A stretch of 7,611 nt of DNA from CAYPTI01 sp964413525 [NCBI: uncultured bacterium] (GTDB lineage Bacteria; T1Sed10-126), in assembly GCA_964413525.1 (NCBI GenBank), contig CAYPTI010000087.1:1-7611 (forward strand). Direction: 5' to 3'. Numbering within the stretch: the first letter of the stretch is position 1; every line of letters starts with the position of its first letter. The notes beneath the pieces were generated by a model. That model ran no database searches. It was not told the origin of the DNA and worked only from the letters and a program-made list of their open reading frames with translations. Below are positions 6,257 to 7,611 of this stretch, in pieces. The position numbers and the translations under genes are program-made.

Positions 6257-6303
6257 CGGACGGGCGAGGTGTTGGGGTCCCGTGGAACAACCCGTCCGTT
6301 CCA
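6257..6303. promoter_or_regulatory. Inverted repeats between the divergent sfsA and mnmG promoters
   Basis: Two perfect inverted repeats lie here. CGGACGGG at 6257-6264 pairs with CCCGTCCG at 6291-6298, with arm centres about 34 bases apart (close to three helical turns). TGGAAC at 6283-6288 pairs with GTTCCA at 6298-6303. The left arm adjoins the sfsA extended -10 and the right arms fall within the likely mnmG promoter, so a regulator bound here could affect both genes. Operator function is inference from position only. Confidence 0.3.
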
Positions 6304-6312
6304 TGGTACTCT
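6284..6312 (+). promoter_or_regulatory. Weak candidate promoter for mnmG
   Basis: TACTCT at 6307-6312, preceded by TG at 6304-6305, gives an extended -10-like element. GGAACA at 6284-6289, 17 bases upstream, shares ACA with the -35 consensus. The match is poor, but the position suits a short leader of about 38 bases before the mnmG ATG. Confidence 0.22.
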
Positions 6313-6356
6313 TATGGGTTTGGATGGATTCCCGGACCCGGACGGAGGTGGAACCG

Positions 6357-7611
6357 ATGGACATTCACGAGTTCTCGATTGGTGTGATCGGTGCCGGCCA
6401 CGCCGGCTTGGAAGCGGCCGCCTCGTGTGCACGAATGGGCGTTCAGACCGTTATGTTCACCACCGATTACGACAACATCGGTCAGATGTCCTGCAACCCG
6501 GCCGTGGGCGGGCTCGCCAAAGGGCAAATCGCCCTGGAGGTTGACGCGCTGGGGGGCTGGCAGGGCCGGATGACCGAGGAAGCCGGCATTCAGTTCAAGA
6601 CCCTGAACCGGAGCAAGGGGCCCGCCGTTCAGGCCCCCCGGGCCCAGTGTGACCGGGAACTGTACCGTCGGGCCGCCAAACAACGGGCCGAACAGCAGGA
6701 CAACCTCAGCGTCAAACAGGAGCGGGTGGACGAAGTCCTGACCGACGACCGCTCGGTCACCGGACTCCGGACGCAGCTCGGCAACACCTACCACCTGGAC
6801 GCGGTGGTGGTCTGTACCGGAACCTTCCTGCGGGGAACCATTCACCTGGGAACCGAGAACTTCGGGGGCGGCCGATCCGGGGAGGCGGCGACCACCGCGC
6901 TGGCCGAGTCCCTGAACCGGTTCGGGTTTGAACGGGGACGCTTGAAGACCGGCACCCCACCCCGGCTGGACGGGTCCACCGTGGAGTTCGACCGGCTTGA
7001 GAGGGAACCCGGGGAGCAACCCCCTCCGCGGTTTAGCTTCTTTCGAGACCGTCCGCCGGAGAATCAACGGCCCTGCTGGATCACGGAAACCAACGTGACC
7101 ACCCACGAGGTGATCCGGGACAGCCTGGACCGGTCTCCGATTTACGGGACCGGGGTGATCGACGGGACCGGGGTCCGGTACTGTCCCTCCGTGGAGGACA
7201 AGGTGGTCCAGTTCGAGGACAAGGACGCTCACCGGATCGTCCTGGAACCGGAGGGGTTGAACACGAACGAACTGTACACCAACGGCCTGTCCACCTCCCT
7301 GCCTCCGGACACTCAGCTCAAGATGGTGCGGTCGGTGGAAGGACTGGAGAACGCCCGGGTCACCCGCTGGGGCTATGCTATCGAGTACGACTTTTACCAG
7401 CCGACCCAGCTGCGGCGGACCCTGGAGACGCGGGAGGTGCCGGGGCTGTACTTTGCGGGACAGATCAACGGCACCACGGGGTACGAGGAAGCCGCCGGTC
7501 AGGGCATCGTGGCCGGCATCAACGCCGCCGCCCGGGTCCGGGACCGGGAGCCCTTTGTGCTCGATCGGACCGAAGCCTACATCGGGGTGCTGGTGGACGA
7601 CCTGGTGACCC
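6357..7611 (+). CDS. mnmG: tRNA uridine-34 modification enzyme MnmG (GidA), 5' part
   Basis: MnmG is an FAD protein that works with the GTPase MnmE to add a (carboxymethyl)aminomethyl group to C5 of the wobble uridine in certain tRNAs. The frame stays open to the right edge, giving 418 residues of the roughly 620 usual for the family; the C-terminal MnmE-binding part lies beyond the window. Visible marks are the FAD-binding GAGHAGLEAA (12-21), GQMSCNPAVGG (42-52), KGPAVQAPRAQCDR (87-100), GRLKTGTPPR (194-203), RYCPSVEDK (274-282), EPEG (297-300) and AGQINGTTGYEEAAGQG (367-383). The two redox cysteines known from E. coli MnmG correspond to Cys46 and Cys276. The ATG has an ideal ribosome site, GGAGG at 6344-6348, eight bases upstream. 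The usual partners mnmE, rsmG and parAB are not visible here. The gene is divergent from sfsA. Confidence 0.97.
   Translation, partial: MDIHEFSIGVIGAGHAGLEAAASCARMGVQTVMFTTDYDNIGQMSCNPAVGGLAKGQIALEVDALGGWQGRMTEEAGIQFKTLNRSKGPAVQAPRAQCDRELYRRAAKQRAEQQDNLSVKQERVDEVLTDDRSVTGLRTQLGNTYHLDAVVVCTGTFLRGTIHLGTENFGGGRSGEAATTALAESLNRFGFERGRLKTGTPPRLDGSTVEFDRLEREPGEQPPPRFSFFRDRPPENQRPCWITETNVTTHEVIRDSLDRSPIYGTGVIDGTGVRYCPSVEDKVVQFEDKDAHRIVLEPEGLNTNELYTNGLSTSLPPDTQLKMVRSVEGLENARVTRWGYAIEYDFYQPTQLRRTLETREVPGLYFAGQINGTTGYEEAAGQGIVAGINAAARVRDREPFVLDRTEAYIGVLVDDLVT

Noticed and set aside
6312-7232. 306-residue minus-strand open frame opposite mnmG
   Set aside because: It is a shadow of mnmG, which has every expected motif, an ideal ribosome site and intact redox cysteines.

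Overview
The window reads as chromosomal DNA from a GC-rich bacterium. Arginine is written mostly as CGG, and CCGG tetranucleotides are very common in genes and spacers alike. The genes suggest a bacterium that makes squalene, and so probably hopanoids or related triterpenes, by the three-step HpnC/HpnD/HpnE route. I could not assign a phylum with confidence. There is no insertion sequence, CRISPR array, tRNA or rRNA, and no spacer longer than about 160 bases.

Layout, left to right: (1) 1-117 is a leader with a plausible sigma70-type promoter. (2) 118-1728 (+) is a full-length DUF262 (GmrSD-like) protein. It keeps the DGQQR motif but its C-terminal HNH-like region has lost key residues. (3) 1729-1863 is a convergent spacer. 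(4) 1864-5233 (-) is a compact operon read right to left: a small unrecognised acidic protein, then hpnC, hpnD and hpnE. Each gene overlaps the next by about 19 to 44 bases. (5) 5234-5390 is a spacer with two adjacent hairpins and a tandem direct repeat. (6) 5391-6221 (-) is a divergent sfsA homologue. (7) 6222-6356 is a divergent promoter region with two inverted repeats. (8) 6357 to the window end (+) is mnmG (gidA), cut off by the right edge.

The hpn genes form one functional unit. HpnD condenses two farnesyl diphosphates to presqualene diphosphate, HpnC converts that to hydroxysqualene, and HpnE, an FAD enzyme, reduces it to squalene. No squalene-hopene cyclase is visible, so the final product cannot be read from this window. 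MnmG (tRNA wobble-uridine modification), SfsA and the DUF262 protein have no obvious functional link to this pathway.

I see no clear new multi-gene system. The points most worth checking are the unrecognised acidic protein at the head of the hpn operon, whose 3' end is read in two frames with hpnC; the unclear start of hpnD, which has an ideal Shine-Dalgarno sequence placed before an AUC codon; the DUF262 protein with a decayed nuclease motif; and an SfsA that lacks several signature asparagines.
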